A stretch of DNA of 64,000 nt from Clostridium_AD sp036569345. Its GTDB lineage: Bacteria > Bacillota > Clostridia > Clostridiales > Clostridiaceae. The translations under genes and the position numbers were made by a program. The notes beneath the pieces are model-generated. The model did not search any database, had not been told where the DNA came from, and saw only the letters and a program-made list of their open reading frames with translations. Every line of letters starts with the position of its first letter. Position 1 is the stretch's first letter. Below are positions 55,928 through 64,000 of the stretch, piece after piece. The stretch lies in contig NZ_DATCQT010000172.1 in assembly GCF_036569345.1 (NCBI RefSeq), positions 15,617 through 79,616 of the forward strand, given 5' to 3'.

Positions 55928-56311
55928 TTATTCTTCTTCGAAGGTTTCACATTGTGTTTTTTCAATATTTATAGATTTCTTTTCATTACTTGAAACATCT
56001 ATGCCATTAACCAAAATATTTTTTGCTGTACATAACTTTTCTTCATTATGTTTACAATTAATAGCTTTACATCTAATTCTTGGGCTCATCTCTATAGAAT
56101 CATTATCAAATACTTGTTTAATTTCACCAACTACATTCATATTAAGTACATTAGTTAATGAATTCTTTAATCCTTTTTCATCAAATGTCTCGCATTGTGT
56201 TTCCTCACTTTTATGAGCACTTACTCCAGAAATATTGATAGTACTGGCCGAGCATATTCCCGACATATTATTAACGCAAATTGTTGCGCTACAACTTAAA
56301 ATTCCCCTCAT
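55928..56311 (-). CDS. DUF1540 protein with two cysteine modules
   Basis: 127 aa from the ATG at 56311, which follows GGAGGG by 6 bases (the in-frame ATG at 56329 is inside the leader). Two DUF1540 modules: C-S-A-T-I-C-V-N-N-M-S-G-I-C ... T-Q-C-E-T-F (residues 7-46) and C-K-A-I-N-C-K-H-N-E-E-K-L-C ... T-Q-C-E-T-F (80-125). Each has four Cys suited to binding a metal. The linker is acidic. DUF1540 proteins are frequent in spore-formers; role unknown. Confidence 0.88.
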   Translation of the reverse strand: MRGILSCSATICVNNMSGICSASTINISGVSAHKSEETQCETFDEKGLKNSLTNVLNMNVVGEIKQVFDNDSIEMSPRIRCKAINCKHNEEKLCTAKNILVNGIDVSSNEKKSINIEKTQCETFEEE

Positions 56312-56340
56312 GTTTAACCCTCCGCTCATTTAATTTTAAT

Positions 56341-56396
56341 TATAGTTCTTAGCTTTTAATTTTAACTTAGTTATTAACTATAATTCGTAGCTTTTA
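56341..56396. repeat. two 18-bp direct repeats upstream of the DUF1540 gene
   Basis: TATAGTTCTTAGCTTTTA (56341-56358) and TATAATTCGTAGCTTTTA (56379-56396) match at 16 of 18 positions, with AGTTATTAACT between. They lie in the expected leader or promoter region, so could be regulator sites. The rest of 56397-56671 is AT-rich, without a credible gene. Confidence 0.4.
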
Positions 56397-56671
56397 GCTT
56401 TATTATACTATAGAAAAGAAAAATAAGTAAACTATATCTCAATCTATTGTTTCAAAATGTTCATGTAAATGATTAATGCATAATAGATTTTAACAAAACT
56501 TAATCTTTCTAAAATCTATTTTTTTATAAAATGCATAAAAAAAAAGCACCATATAGATGCTAATAAAGAATCAGTTGCCAAACTGTTTTGCTTGTACTTA
56601 TAATTATAGCCATAATTATCTTGATTATACACGTATTTATTCAGCATATCAACTTTTTTTAAAATAATGAA

Positions 56672-56695
56672 AGATTGCCAATTATCTGACAATCT
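56672..56695 (-). terminator. candidate terminator after pyk
   Basis: AGATTG / CAATCT stem with an inner CA/TG pair, followed on the minus strand by TTTCATTATTTT. Confidence 0.55.
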
Positions 56696-56716
56696 CACTA
56701 ACTTTTGTTGGTTAAT

Positions 56717-58477
56717 TTAGTATTTTATATTAGCCCTACCACTAACCACTATACCTCTAGCTGCATCCATTGTGATAAATGAACCAGTTTTAATAATTTC
56801 CGATGCTCCTGTTGCATTATATATTATTGGAATTTCTCTTGCTGTACATTCAAGAACAACACTTGAACTTAATTCATCTTCTTCCACAATAATTCCCGAT
56901 ACTCTATCAAGTATATCAATATATTCTCTATTCAATGTCTTCATTACTAAAATATCTCCATCTCGCATAGTGTCATTAGCTTCTTTTGCACTTGTTACAT
57001 AATAAGCTGTTCCACAAGCTGATGCACTTATGTTGCCCTTACCTTGAAGTAATATATCACCAACAATATGAACTTTCATCATATTTGTACTTCCTACAAA
57101 ATTTGCTGGAATTCCAGCAGCAATTACCACCAAATCTCCTTTTTCTACATAACCTGATTCTAAGGCAATAGTTACAGACTTATCTATAAGTTCATCTGTA
57201 GACTCTACTTTATCTGCACATACTGATACTACGCCCCAGTTTAATGCTAAACTTCTAGCTACCTTTTCATAAGGAGTAACGGCTATAACTGGGCATTCTG
57301 GTCTATAAGCTGAAACTTTTCTAGCTGTACTACCACTTTGAGTTGCAGTAATAATAGCTGAAGCATTTAGTTCCATAGCAGTATTGCATGTAGCTAAACT
57401 AATAGCATTTGGTACATTAGGAATATGAGATTTTCTTTTCTTGTTTAAATTTTCCTCATAATTAAGAGCATTTTCAGCCGTTTGTGCTATTTTAGACATT
57501 ATAGTTACTGCTTCTATAGGATATTTCCCACTAGCAGTTTCACCACTTAACATTATAGCATCTGTACCATCAAATATTGCATTTGCAACATCTGAGGATT
57601 CCGCTCTAGTTGGTCTTGGGTTTCTCATCATAGAATCTAACATTTGAGTTGCAGTTATAACTGCCTTTCCAGCAGCATTACATTTCTCAATAATCATTTT
57701 TTGTACTATTGGAACTTCTTCAGTAGGAATTTCTACTCCTAGATCTCCTCTTGCAACCATAATACAATCAGAGAATTTAATAATATCATCGATATTATTA
57801 ACCCCTTCTCTATTTTCAATTTTAGATATTATTTGTATTTTTCCTCCACCATTTTCGTTAAGTACTTGTCTTATATCAAGAACATCTGATGCTTTTCGTA
57901 TGAAAGAGGCTGCAACAAAATCAACATCCATCTCAGCTCCAAATTTTAAATCCTCAACATCTCTTTCTGTAAGAGCAGGTAGATTTATTGAAACCCCAGG
58001 AACATTAACTCCTTTATGATTACCTATCATACCACTATTTGCAACAATACATTGTATTTTTTTTCCTTTTACTTCTTGTACCCTAAGTCCCACTAATCCA
58101 TCATCTATTAATATAATATCATTAGGTTTAACATCCTCAAATAATTTATTATAAGTTACTGAGCAAATAGTATCATCTCCAATAACTTCTTCACCACAAA
58201 CAACAGTAAATTCTGCGCCTTCCTTTAGTTCAACTTTGCCAGTTGCAAAATTTCCAGTTCTTATTTCTGGTCCCTTAGTATCTAGTATTATAGCTATATG
58301 TTTATTAAGTTCCAATCGTAGCTCTTTTACTAAGTCCATTCTTATCTTATGTTCTGCGTGATCTCCATGAGAAAAATTATGTCTTGAAGCATCCATTCCT
58401 GCATTAATTAAACTTTTTATGGTTTCACTATTATCACTAGCAGGTCCTACAGTACAGATAATTTTAGTTTTTTTCAT
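56717..58477 (-). CDS. pyk: Pyruvate kinase with C-terminal PEP-utilising-like domain
   Basis: 586 aa. Opens M-K-K-T-K-I-I-C-T-V-G-P-A-S; substrate and metal motifs K-I-E-N-R-E-G-V, M-V-A-R-G-D-L-G-V-E-I, and A-T-Q-M-L-D-S-M. After the usual 470-residue enzyme an extra domain of about 110 residues follows, including D-I-L-V-M-K-T-L-N-R-E-Y and V-L-E-C-T-A-R-E-I-P, the extra C-terminal domain known from Bacillus-type pyruvate kinases. AGGGGATTAATTA precedes the ATG. It follows pfkA by 141 bp, the standard pfkA-pyk operon. Confidence 0.96.
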   Translation of the reverse strand: MKKTKIICTVGPASDNSETIKSLINAGMDASRHNFSHGDHAEHKIRMDLVKELRLELNKHIAIILDTKGPEIRTGNFATGKVELKEGAEFTVVCGEEVIGDDTICSVTYNKLFEDVKPNDIILIDDGLVGLRVQEVKGKKIQCIVANSGMIGNHKGVNVPGVSINLPALTERDVEDLKFGAEMDVDFVAASFIRKASDVLDIRQVLNENGGGKIQIISKIENREGVNNIDDIIKFSDCIMVARGDLGVEIPTEEVPIVQKMIIEKCNAAGKAVITATQMLDSMMRNPRPTRAESSDVANAIFDGTDAIMLSGETASGKYPIEAVTIMSKIAQTAENALNYEENLNKKRKSHIPNVPNAISLATCNTAMELNASAIITATQSGSTARKVSAYRPECPVIAVTPYEKVARSLALNWGVVSVCADKVESTDELIDKSVTIALESGYVEKGDLVVIAAGIPANFVGSTNMMKVHIVGDILLQGKGNISASACGTAYYVTSAKEANDTMRDGDILVMKTLNREYIDILDRVSGIIVEEDELSSSVVLECTAREIPIIYNATGASEIIKTGSFITMDAARGIVVSGRANIKY

Positions 58478-58546
58478 TAATTAATCCCCTATCGTAAAAT
58501 TATTTTGTGTTTGGTTTATTGTTAAATAATATTAAATTATTAGATG

Positions 58547-58591
58547 ATGTATCACCCAAAGTGATACATTGTCTAAAGTGATACATTGTCT
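58547..58591. repeat. 17-bp tandem repeat plus hairpin in the pfkA-pyk gap
   Basis: AAAGTGATACATTGTCT occurs twice head to tail (58558-58574, 58575-58591), followed by a partial third AAAGTA. The first copy also pairs with ATGTATCAC (58547-58555) to form a 9-bp hairpin. It lies between the pfkA stop and pyk start. Confidence 0.7.
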
Positions 58592-58618
58592 AAAGTAGTA
58601 ACAGCACATAAATGATTT

Positions 58619-59578
58619 TTAGTAAGAAAGAATTTTTGAAATGTGATAAAGTCTTTCATTAAATTTTCTTGGTATTTCTAGCGCTTCATTGATGTCTTCA
58701 TCAATGATTTTACCATCTCTCATTCCAATTACTCTTCCTGATTTGCCTTCTATTAGCACTTCTACAGCTGCCACTCCCATTCTTGAAGCAAGCATTCTGT
58801 CAAAGGCACTTGGACTTCCACCTCTTTGAATATGTCCGAGTATTGTGGCTCTTGATTCAATTCCTGTTATTTCTTCAACTTGCTTCGCAAGTTCATTTGC
58901 TCCACCTACACCTTCAGCAAGGATTATTAGATTATGCATTTTACCTCTGAGCTTTCCCTCAAATATAGTTTTGCATAAAGCATCTATTTCATACCCTTTT
59001 TCAGGAATAATCACTTCTTCAGCCCCTCCACCAATACCAGCATATAAGGCTATATCTCCACAATTTCTTCCCATTACTTCAACTATACTAATTCTTTCAT
59101 GAGAACTTGAAGTATCTCTTATTTTATTTATAGCATCAAGCACCGTATTAAGTGCTGTATCAAACCCTATAGAATATTCACTATAAGGCAGATCATTATC
59201 TATAGTTCCAGGTATACCAACAGTTGCAATACCCATTTCTGATAAAAGTTGTGCTCCCTTGAAAGAACCATCTCCTCCAATTACTACCAACCCATCAATT
59301 CCAAATACTCTTAGTACATTAACTGCCTTTTTTCTTCCAGCTTCAGTTTTAAATTCTTCACAACGGGAAGTTCTAAGTATAGTTCCACCTCTATGAATTA
59401 TATCAGAAACAGAGTGTCTATCCATATCAAAAATCTCACCGCTTATAAGTCCACTATATCCTCTTTTTATGCCCATAACTCTTATGCCTTTATATATAGC
59501 CATTCTAACTACAGATCTAATGGCTGCATTCATTCCTGGTGCATCTCCACCACTTGTTAATACCGCTATTGTTTTCAT
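58619..59578 (-). CDS. pfkA: ATP-dependent 6-phosphofructokinase
   Basis: 319 aa. T-S-G-G-D-A-P-G-M-N-A-A-I-R at the N-terminus, ATP-site G-G-D-G-S near residue 102, catalytic G-T-I-D-N-D-L near 125 and fructose-6-P binding V-M-G-R-N-C-G-D near 170. The Gly in G-G-D-G-S marks the ATP-dependent rather than PPi-dependent form. The ATG at 59578 has AGGAGG 7 bases upstream; the ATG at 59584 is too close to it. First gene of pfkA-pyk. A palindrome and a TGnTATAAT-type -10 lie upstream. Confidence 0.96.
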   Translation of the reverse strand: MKTIAVLTSGGDAPGMNAAIRSVVRMAIYKGIRVMGIKRGYSGLISGEIFDMDRHSVSDIIHRGGTILRTSRCEEFKTEAGRKKAVNVLRVFGIDGLVVIGGDGSFKGAQLLSEMGIATVGIPGTIDNDLPYSEYSIGFDTALNTVLDAINKIRDTSSSHERISIVEVMGRNCGDIALYAGIGGGAEEVIIPEKGYEIDALCKTIFEGKLRGKMHNLIILAEGVGGANELAKQVEEITGIESRATILGHIQRGGSPSAFDRMLASRMGVAAVEVLIEGKSGRVIGMRDGKIIDEDINEALEIPRKFNERLYHISKILSY

Positions 59579-59639
59579 AAACATTCCTCCTTATAGTTAT
59601 CTTTGGAATACTACAATTTTTAGTTGTGATCTCCTTGTA

Positions 59640-59671
59640 CCATAGTGGGACAAGTTTGCCCCACTATGGTC
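59640..59671. promoter_or_regulatory. 32-bp near-perfect palindrome upstream of pfkA
   Basis: ACCATAGTGGG at 59640-59650 pairs with CCCACTATGGT at 59661-59671, with ACA..TTG-type symmetry continuing inside. It lies 62 bp before the pfkA start and downstream of a probable -10 (reverse complement TGTATAAT near 59732). No T-run follows, so an operator or leader hairpin is more likely than a terminator. The centre GGGGCAAACTTGTCCC partly resembles glycolytic repressor (CggR-like) half sites. The rest of 59672-59937 is AT-rich. Confidence 0.55.
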
Positions 59672-59937
59672 GTAATAAATCCATGTATAATAAATATATT
59701 GTCTAAAACACCTCTATACTCTAATATTATACAAAATTCTTTAAACATTCAACACATTATATAAATAAATAATATTTTTTTAATAAATATATTAATATTA
59801 AGGTCTTGTAAACCTTTTATAGAATAATACCCAGGTAAAAGATGTATATTCCATTATTGTAACCTATGGCAACTATCTTTACCTATGGTATCTACTCTTT
59901 CTATTATAACCACTTCTACTATTATAACCTAAAAACT

Positions 59938-62900
59938 TTATTGTATTTTTATATTTGTTTCACCAAACATTTTTCTTAAAACTTCCATAACATCTATTTC
60001 TTCACTTAGCCATGACCCTTTATCTACAGCGTACATTTTTCTTGGCTCTTTTGTACAAATATATACAGGGGTGTTTCCTCTGTATATAGCTAAATTTTGT
60101 TTTAATTTTTTTAATGTTTCCTTGATCATACTATCATTTTCTACTAATATATAAATTTTTTCACTGTTAATTTTTAAAAGTGGCTTAATATCTTCACATA
60201 ATATCTTTGGTTGTTCTTCTTCCCTAATGCTAACTCTACCTTTTATTATTACTATTTCATCCTCTTCTATTAAAGGCTTAAATTTTTCAAAAGTCTTTGG
60301 AAAAACTATCACTTCAACGCTTGCGTATAAGTCTTCTAGATTAATAAAAGCCATCATATCATTATTTTTTGTAACTTTTCTACTCACAGATGATATTATG
60401 CCTCCGATAATAACTTTATCACCATCTTGAAGTTTAAAGCTTTCACTCAGCATTTCATTGCCTTCTTCAAGGCTTTCATCCACCACAATATCAGATATTC
60501 TTGTATTAGTTTGTATTTTAAGTGTCTCTTCATATTCGTCTAGAGGATGCCCAGATAAATATATTCCTGTCATTTCTTTTTCCATAGCTAAAAGATGTTT
60601 CTTTTTAAATTCTTTAATATTGGGATACTCTATTTCAAAATTATTATAATCATTGTCAAAATCTAAAAATAAATTTATTTGCCCTTGAATATTTCTCTTT
60701 CTATCATTATTTACTCCATCTAATACCTTCTCATAAATTGCTAGTAATTGGGATCTATGAATTTTAAAATCATCAAAAGCCCCTGCCTTAATAAGACTTT
60801 CTACTGCTCTTTTGCTTACACATGATGTATCTATTTTATTGCAAAAGTCCATGAAACCAGTAAAATTGCCTTTTTCTTCTCGATTACGTACAATGCTCTC
60901 TATTACATTTGCCCCTACATTTTTTAATGCTGTAAGACCAAATCTTATAGTATCCCCTTTTACAGTAAACTCTGCAAAACTTTCATTTATACTAGGTGGT
61001 AACACTCCAATATTTATTTGAACAGCATACCGAGTATAAAAAGCTATTTTCTCACTATTTCCCTTTACACTGTTGAGCATAGCTGCTATAAATTCTGTAG
61101 GATAATAACACATTAAATATGCAGTTTCGTACCCTACAACAGCATATGCAGCTGCATGAGATTTATTAAAAGCATAAGACGCAAAATCCATCATTTGATC
61201 AAATATGCGGTTTGCTGCCTCCGACCTAATCCCATGTCTAAGGCATCCCTCAACTTCTATTTTTCCATTTGCGTCCACTATTCCATGGATGAAGTTATAT
61301 CTTTCCTCTTCCATAACCTTGTGTTTCTTTTTAGACATAGCACGACGTACGAGGTCTGATCTACCCATGGAATATCCAGCAAGTTTCCTTACAATTTCCA
61401 TAACTTGCTCTTGATATACCATTACACCATACGTAACACCAAGGATTTCCTCTAATTGCGGAGTTTCGTATTCCACCTTATCCATGCTATTCTTATTTCT
61501 TATATAACGTGGAATTTCAGCCATTGGACCCGGCCTGTACAAACTTATACCGGCAATAATATCCTCTAAATTATCAGGCTTTAATTCCTTCATAAAGCTA
61601 GTCATTCCTGCAGATTCAAGTTGAAATATCCCTACAGTCTTTCCTTCACCAATCATCTTATATACCTTATGGTCTTCAATGTCTAAATCATCTAAATCTA
61701 TAGACACATTTCTATTGGCTTTTACAAAATCTACACAATCTCTCATTACCGTTAGTGTTCTAAGCCCAAGAAAATCCATTTTTAAAAGGCCAAGTTCTTC
61801 CAATGTACCCATAGGAAATTGCGTTACTATCATTTCATCGTTTTTCTGAAGAGGAACATAACTTACTAGAGGTTTTGACGCTATAACAACGCCTGCTGCG
61901 TGAGTGGAACTGTGTCTTGGAAGTCCTTCTAATGCTTTTGCTATATTTATAAGAGCTTCCACCCGAATATCATCTTCATATAAAGCATTAAGTTCTGAAT
62001 TCATTTCAAGGGCCTTATCTATAGTTATATTAAGCACAGATGGTATCATTTTAGCGATTCTATCTACTTCTGCGTAAGAATAGTTCATAGCTCTTCCTAC
62101 ATCTCTTATACAAGCTCTAGGTGCCATTGTTCCAAATGTTATAATTTGCGATACATTATCAGATCCATACTTTTCAACTACATAGTCAATTACAAGTTGT
62201 CGTCCCTCGTAACAAAAATCCGAATCAATATCTGGCATTGATACCCTCTCAGGGTTCAAAAATCTTTCAAAAATCAAATTATATTTAATGGGGTCTATCT
62301 TTGTTATATCTAGGGTATAAGCAACTATTGAACCTGCCGCAGAACCCCTACCTGGACCAGTTGGAATTTCATGTTCTACTGCAAACTTCATAAAATCCCA
62401 TACAATAAGGAAATAATCTATATACCCCATTTGTTTTATTATGTTAAGTTCATATTCAAGCCTATCCACATATATCTTTGCCTCTGAATTCTCATGAGCT
62501 ATTTCATTTATATTTTCTATAGAAAAACCCCTATCAATTACATCACTAAATACCTTATACCGAGGTGCCATACCCTTATAGCAGTTTTCTCTAAGAAATT
62601 CATACGGGTCTACTCCAGTGGGCAATGGAAATTTGGGGAGCTTTGATACATGAAATTCATAGTCAAAGTTGCATTCCTCTGCAATTTTGACTGTATTGCT
62701 TAAAGCCTCTGGAACATAAGCAAAAGTCTTTTCCATTTCCTCAGGAGATTTTAAATAAAATTGATCTGACGGGTATCTCATTCTATTTTCTTCATCAACA
62801 GTTTTAGCTGTTTGAATGCATAAAAGCACATCATGAGCCTTAGAATCTTCTTGATTTATATAGTGAGTATCGTTAGTACAAATTAGTGGAATTTCGGTAT

Positions 62901-63534
62901 CCTTTGACAACTTAACTAAAAGTTCATTTACCTTAAACTGGTCTTGCATACCATGATATTGTAATTCTAAATAGAAACCGTCTTTAAATATATCCCTATA
63001 TTTTAAAGCTATAACCTTTGCCTTCTCATAATTATTTTGCAATAAAAGACTTTGAATCTCACCACCAAGACATGCACTACTCGCAATTATTCCCTCGCTA
63101 TGCTTTGATAAGAATTCATAATCAACCCTTGGTTTATAATAAAAGCCCTTAATAGAAGCTTCCGAAACTATTTTCATCAAGTTTTCATATCCCAATGTAT
63201 TCTTAACCAAAAGTACTAAATGGTGAGTCGCATTTTCCCTATCTGCTTCTTTTATATTCATAGATTTAGCTGCAACATATATTTCGCAACCAATAATAGG
63301 TTTAATACCCTGCTCTTTTGCTTGTTTATAAAATTCCACGCACCCATACATCACTCCATGGTCTGTTATCGCTATGCTCTTCATTCCTAGCTCTTTGGTT
63401 TTAGCTATAAGCTCTTTAATCTTTCCCGAACCATCAAGTAAGCTATACTCTGTATGTACATGAAGATGAACAAAACTTCCTAAGTCCTCTTTCTCTTTTT
63501 TCTCTAGTTCCTTAATCACTTTTTCACTTCCCAT
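59938..63534 (-). CDS. dnaE: DNA polymerase III alpha subunit, DnaE type
   Basis: 1198 aa. N-terminal PHP domain (H-L-H-V-H-T-E-Y-S-L-L-D-G, then S-I-A-I-T-D-H-G). Polymerase core with P-D-I-D-S-D-F-C-Y-E-G-R near residue 435, G-R-G-S-A-A-G-S just before it, and F-N-K-S-H-A-A-A-Y-A near 795. Helix-hairpin-helix and a C-terminal OB domain (V-I-I-G-G-I-I-S-S-V-S-R-K-V-T) follow. This is the DnaE class (about 1150 aa), not PolC; Firmicutes have both. The ribosome site is weak; ATG at 63534 is chosen by homology of the start. It lies 37 bp after the Dabb gene. Confidence 0.95.
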   Translation of the reverse strand: MGSEKVIKELEKKEKEDLGSFVHLHVHTEYSLLDGSGKIKELIAKTKELGMKSIAITDHGVMYGCVEFYKQAKEQGIKPIIGCEIYVAAKSMNIKEADRENATHHLVLLVKNTLGYENLMKIVSEASIKGFYYKPRVDYEFLSKHSEGIIASSACLGGEIQSLLLQNNYEKAKVIALKYRDIFKDGFYLELQYHGMQDQFKVNELLVKLSKDTEIPLICTNDTHYINQEDSKAHDVLLCIQTAKTVDEENRMRYPSDQFYLKSPEEMEKTFAYVPEALSNTVKIAEECNFDYEFHVSKLPKFPLPTGVDPYEFLRENCYKGMAPRYKVFSDVIDRGFSIENINEIAHENSEAKIYVDRLEYELNIIKQMGYIDYFLIVWDFMKFAVEHEIPTGPGRGSAAGSIVAYTLDITKIDPIKYNLIFERFLNPERVSMPDIDSDFCYEGRQLVIDYVVEKYGSDNVSQIITFGTMAPRACIRDVGRAMNYSYAEVDRIAKMIPSVLNITIDKALEMNSELNALYEDDIRVEALINIAKALEGLPRHSSTHAAGVVIASKPLVSYVPLQKNDEMIVTQFPMGTLEELGLLKMDFLGLRTLTVMRDCVDFVKANRNVSIDLDDLDIEDHKVYKMIGEGKTVGIFQLESAGMTSFMKELKPDNLEDIIAGISLYRPGPMAEIPRYIRNKNSMDKVEYETPQLEEILGVTYGVMVYQEQVMEIVRKLAGYSMGRSDLVRRAMSKKKHKVMEEERYNFIHGIVDANGKIEVEGCLRHGIRSEAANRIFDQMMDFASYAFNKSHAAAYAVVGYETAYLMCYYPTEFIAAMLNSVKGNSEKIAFYTRYAVQINIGVLPPSINESFAEFTVKGDTIRFGLTALKNVGANVIESIVRNREEKGNFTGFMDFCNKIDTSCVSKRAVESLIKAGAFDDFKIHRSQLLAIYEKVLDGVNNDRKRNIQGQINLFLDFDNDYNNFEIEYPNIKEFKKKHLLAMEKEMTGIYLSGHPLDEYEETLKIQTNTRISDIVVDESLEEGNEMLSESFKLQDGDKVIIGGIISSVSRKVTKNNDMMAFINLEDLYASVEVIVFPKTFEKFKPLIEEDEIVIIKGRVSIREEEQPKILCEDIKPLLKINSEKIYILVENDSMIKETLKKLKQNLAIYRGNTPVYICTKEPRKMYAVDKGSWLSEEIDVMEVLRKMFGETNIKIQ

Positions 63535-63571
63535 CAAACCATATAATTAATTCATCCTGAAGTTTTAATTT

Positions 63572-63856
63572 TTAACTACAATAATCAACGGTAATAGACG
63601 ACTCTAGCATAGGTTTTAAATATTTTAATACTTCATTTACATGATACTCACTTACTGCATATGTATTTAAATCCTCTAAAGTATCAAACTTTGTAATAAG
63701 AGCCAAATCATACGACCTCTGCGAATGCATAATGTCCACTCCTACCTCAAGCCCTTTTAGTTGCGGTATTTTGCCCTCCATATTAAGTAAAAGATTTTTA
63801 GCCTCACTCACTTGTTCCTTATTATTAAACTTGAAAAACACTATGTGTGTAAACAT
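63572..63856 (-). CDS. Dabb (stress-responsive alpha/beta barrel) family protein
   Basis: 94 aa ferredoxin-fold protein that usually forms a dimeric barrel. M-F-T-H-I-V-F-F-K-F starts the family pattern, then V-G-V-D-I-M-H-S-Q-R-S-Y-D-L-A-L-I-T-K-F and Y-H-V-N-E-V-L-K-Y-L-K-P. Members are stress-related or small enzymes; function here unknown. AAGGAGG precedes the ATG. It precedes dnaE by 37 bp with no terminator seen, so the two may be cotranscribed. Confidence 0.9.
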   Translation of the reverse strand: MFTHIVFFKFNNKEQVSEAKNLLLNMEGKIPQLKGLEVGVDIMHSQRSYDLALITKFDTLEDLNTYAVSEYHVNEVLKYLKPMLESSITVDYCS

Positions 63857-64000
63857 TACTTAACCTCCTTGTATAATCTAGTTATAAGTTTGATAAGAAA
63901 CCACTCATAAATATAACGAATAATTTCTTTACTTATCCTAGTTAACGTTCACTTTATTTTTATTCACTTCATACTTTTATTCATATCTTTAACTCTGGTT

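Noticed and set aside
56516..56698. 60-codon ORF between DUF1540 and pyk
   Set aside because: Low-complexity Asn/Tyr/Lys/Phe product in AT-rich DNA, no ribosome site, and it overlaps the probable pyk terminator.

Overview
This 64 kb window comes from an AT-rich, spore-forming, low-GC Gram-positive bacterium, most likely Clostridium sensu stricto. Support: the divergent gerK germinant-receptor arrangement, a LysM-GH18 cortex-lytic-type enzyme, desulfoferrodoxin instead of a catalase, DUF1540 and DUF3189 proteins, a lysine riboswitch, a Trp T-box, and strong GGAGG-type ribosome binding sites. No tRNA or rRNA gene, CRISPR array, prophage or intact insertion sequence was seen. Nearly all genes read as chromosomal housekeeping or sporulation genes, most of them on the minus strand.

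Layout. 1-4.9 kb: edge of an AlbA_2-domain gene, gerKC/gerKA divergent from gerKB, and an ECF-transporter S component. 5-9.5 kb: a 51-aa lmo0937-type membrane protein behind a 19-bp tandem repeat, prfC, a large structured repeat, trpS under a Trp T-box, and desulfoferrodoxin. 9.7-21.5 kb: a small acidic protein, a giant GT84/GH94 cyclic-glucan-synthase-like protein (2875 aa), an M18 aminopeptidase and a CDF metal exporter. 21.5-25.4 kb: a VOC-protein remnant, a 31-aa membrane peptide, a second copy of the structured repeat, and lysC-lysA under a lysine riboswitch. 25.5-36.8 kb: asnB, the LysM-GH18 enzyme, a 21-aa peptide unit, a marR-ABC-ABC drug-export operon with a clear promoter and operator, a DUF362 ferredoxin-like protein and a chemoreceptor. 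37-44 kb: truA, a three-gene repeat protein / MoxR ATPase / VWA-metallopeptidase operon, a candidate structured ncRNA with its own promoter and terminator, and helD. 44-52.5 kb: dipeptide epimerase, pepV, a PqqD-like protein, an OPT oligopeptide transporter, signal peptidase I, an orphan membrane protein and a 5'-truncated MFS gene. 52.5-64 kb: DUF3189, a PHP phosphoesterase, an RlmCD-type methyltransferase, DUF1540, pyk, pfkA, dnaE and a Dabb protein.

How the genes fit together. Peptide handling recurs (OPT importer, PepV, dipeptide epimerase, M18 aminopeptidase), as expected of a peptide-fermenting anaerobe. Lysine/DAP synthesis (lysC-lysA) is controlled by a lysine-sensing leader and trpS by uncharged tRNA-Trp. 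pfkA-pyk form a glycolytic pair with unusual repeats in the intergenic and upstream DNA.

The least explained items are: (i) two 226-262 bp copies of a long inverted-repeat element at 7486-7711 and 22158-22419, whose stems differ by compensatory changes, with a second palindromic unit inserted into the loop of one copy; (ii) the MoxR/VWA/repeat-protein operon preceded by a structured RNA; and (iii) several tiny membrane-peptide transcription units. Coordinates and translations were read by eye, and family assignments rest on recognised motifs rather than database searches.
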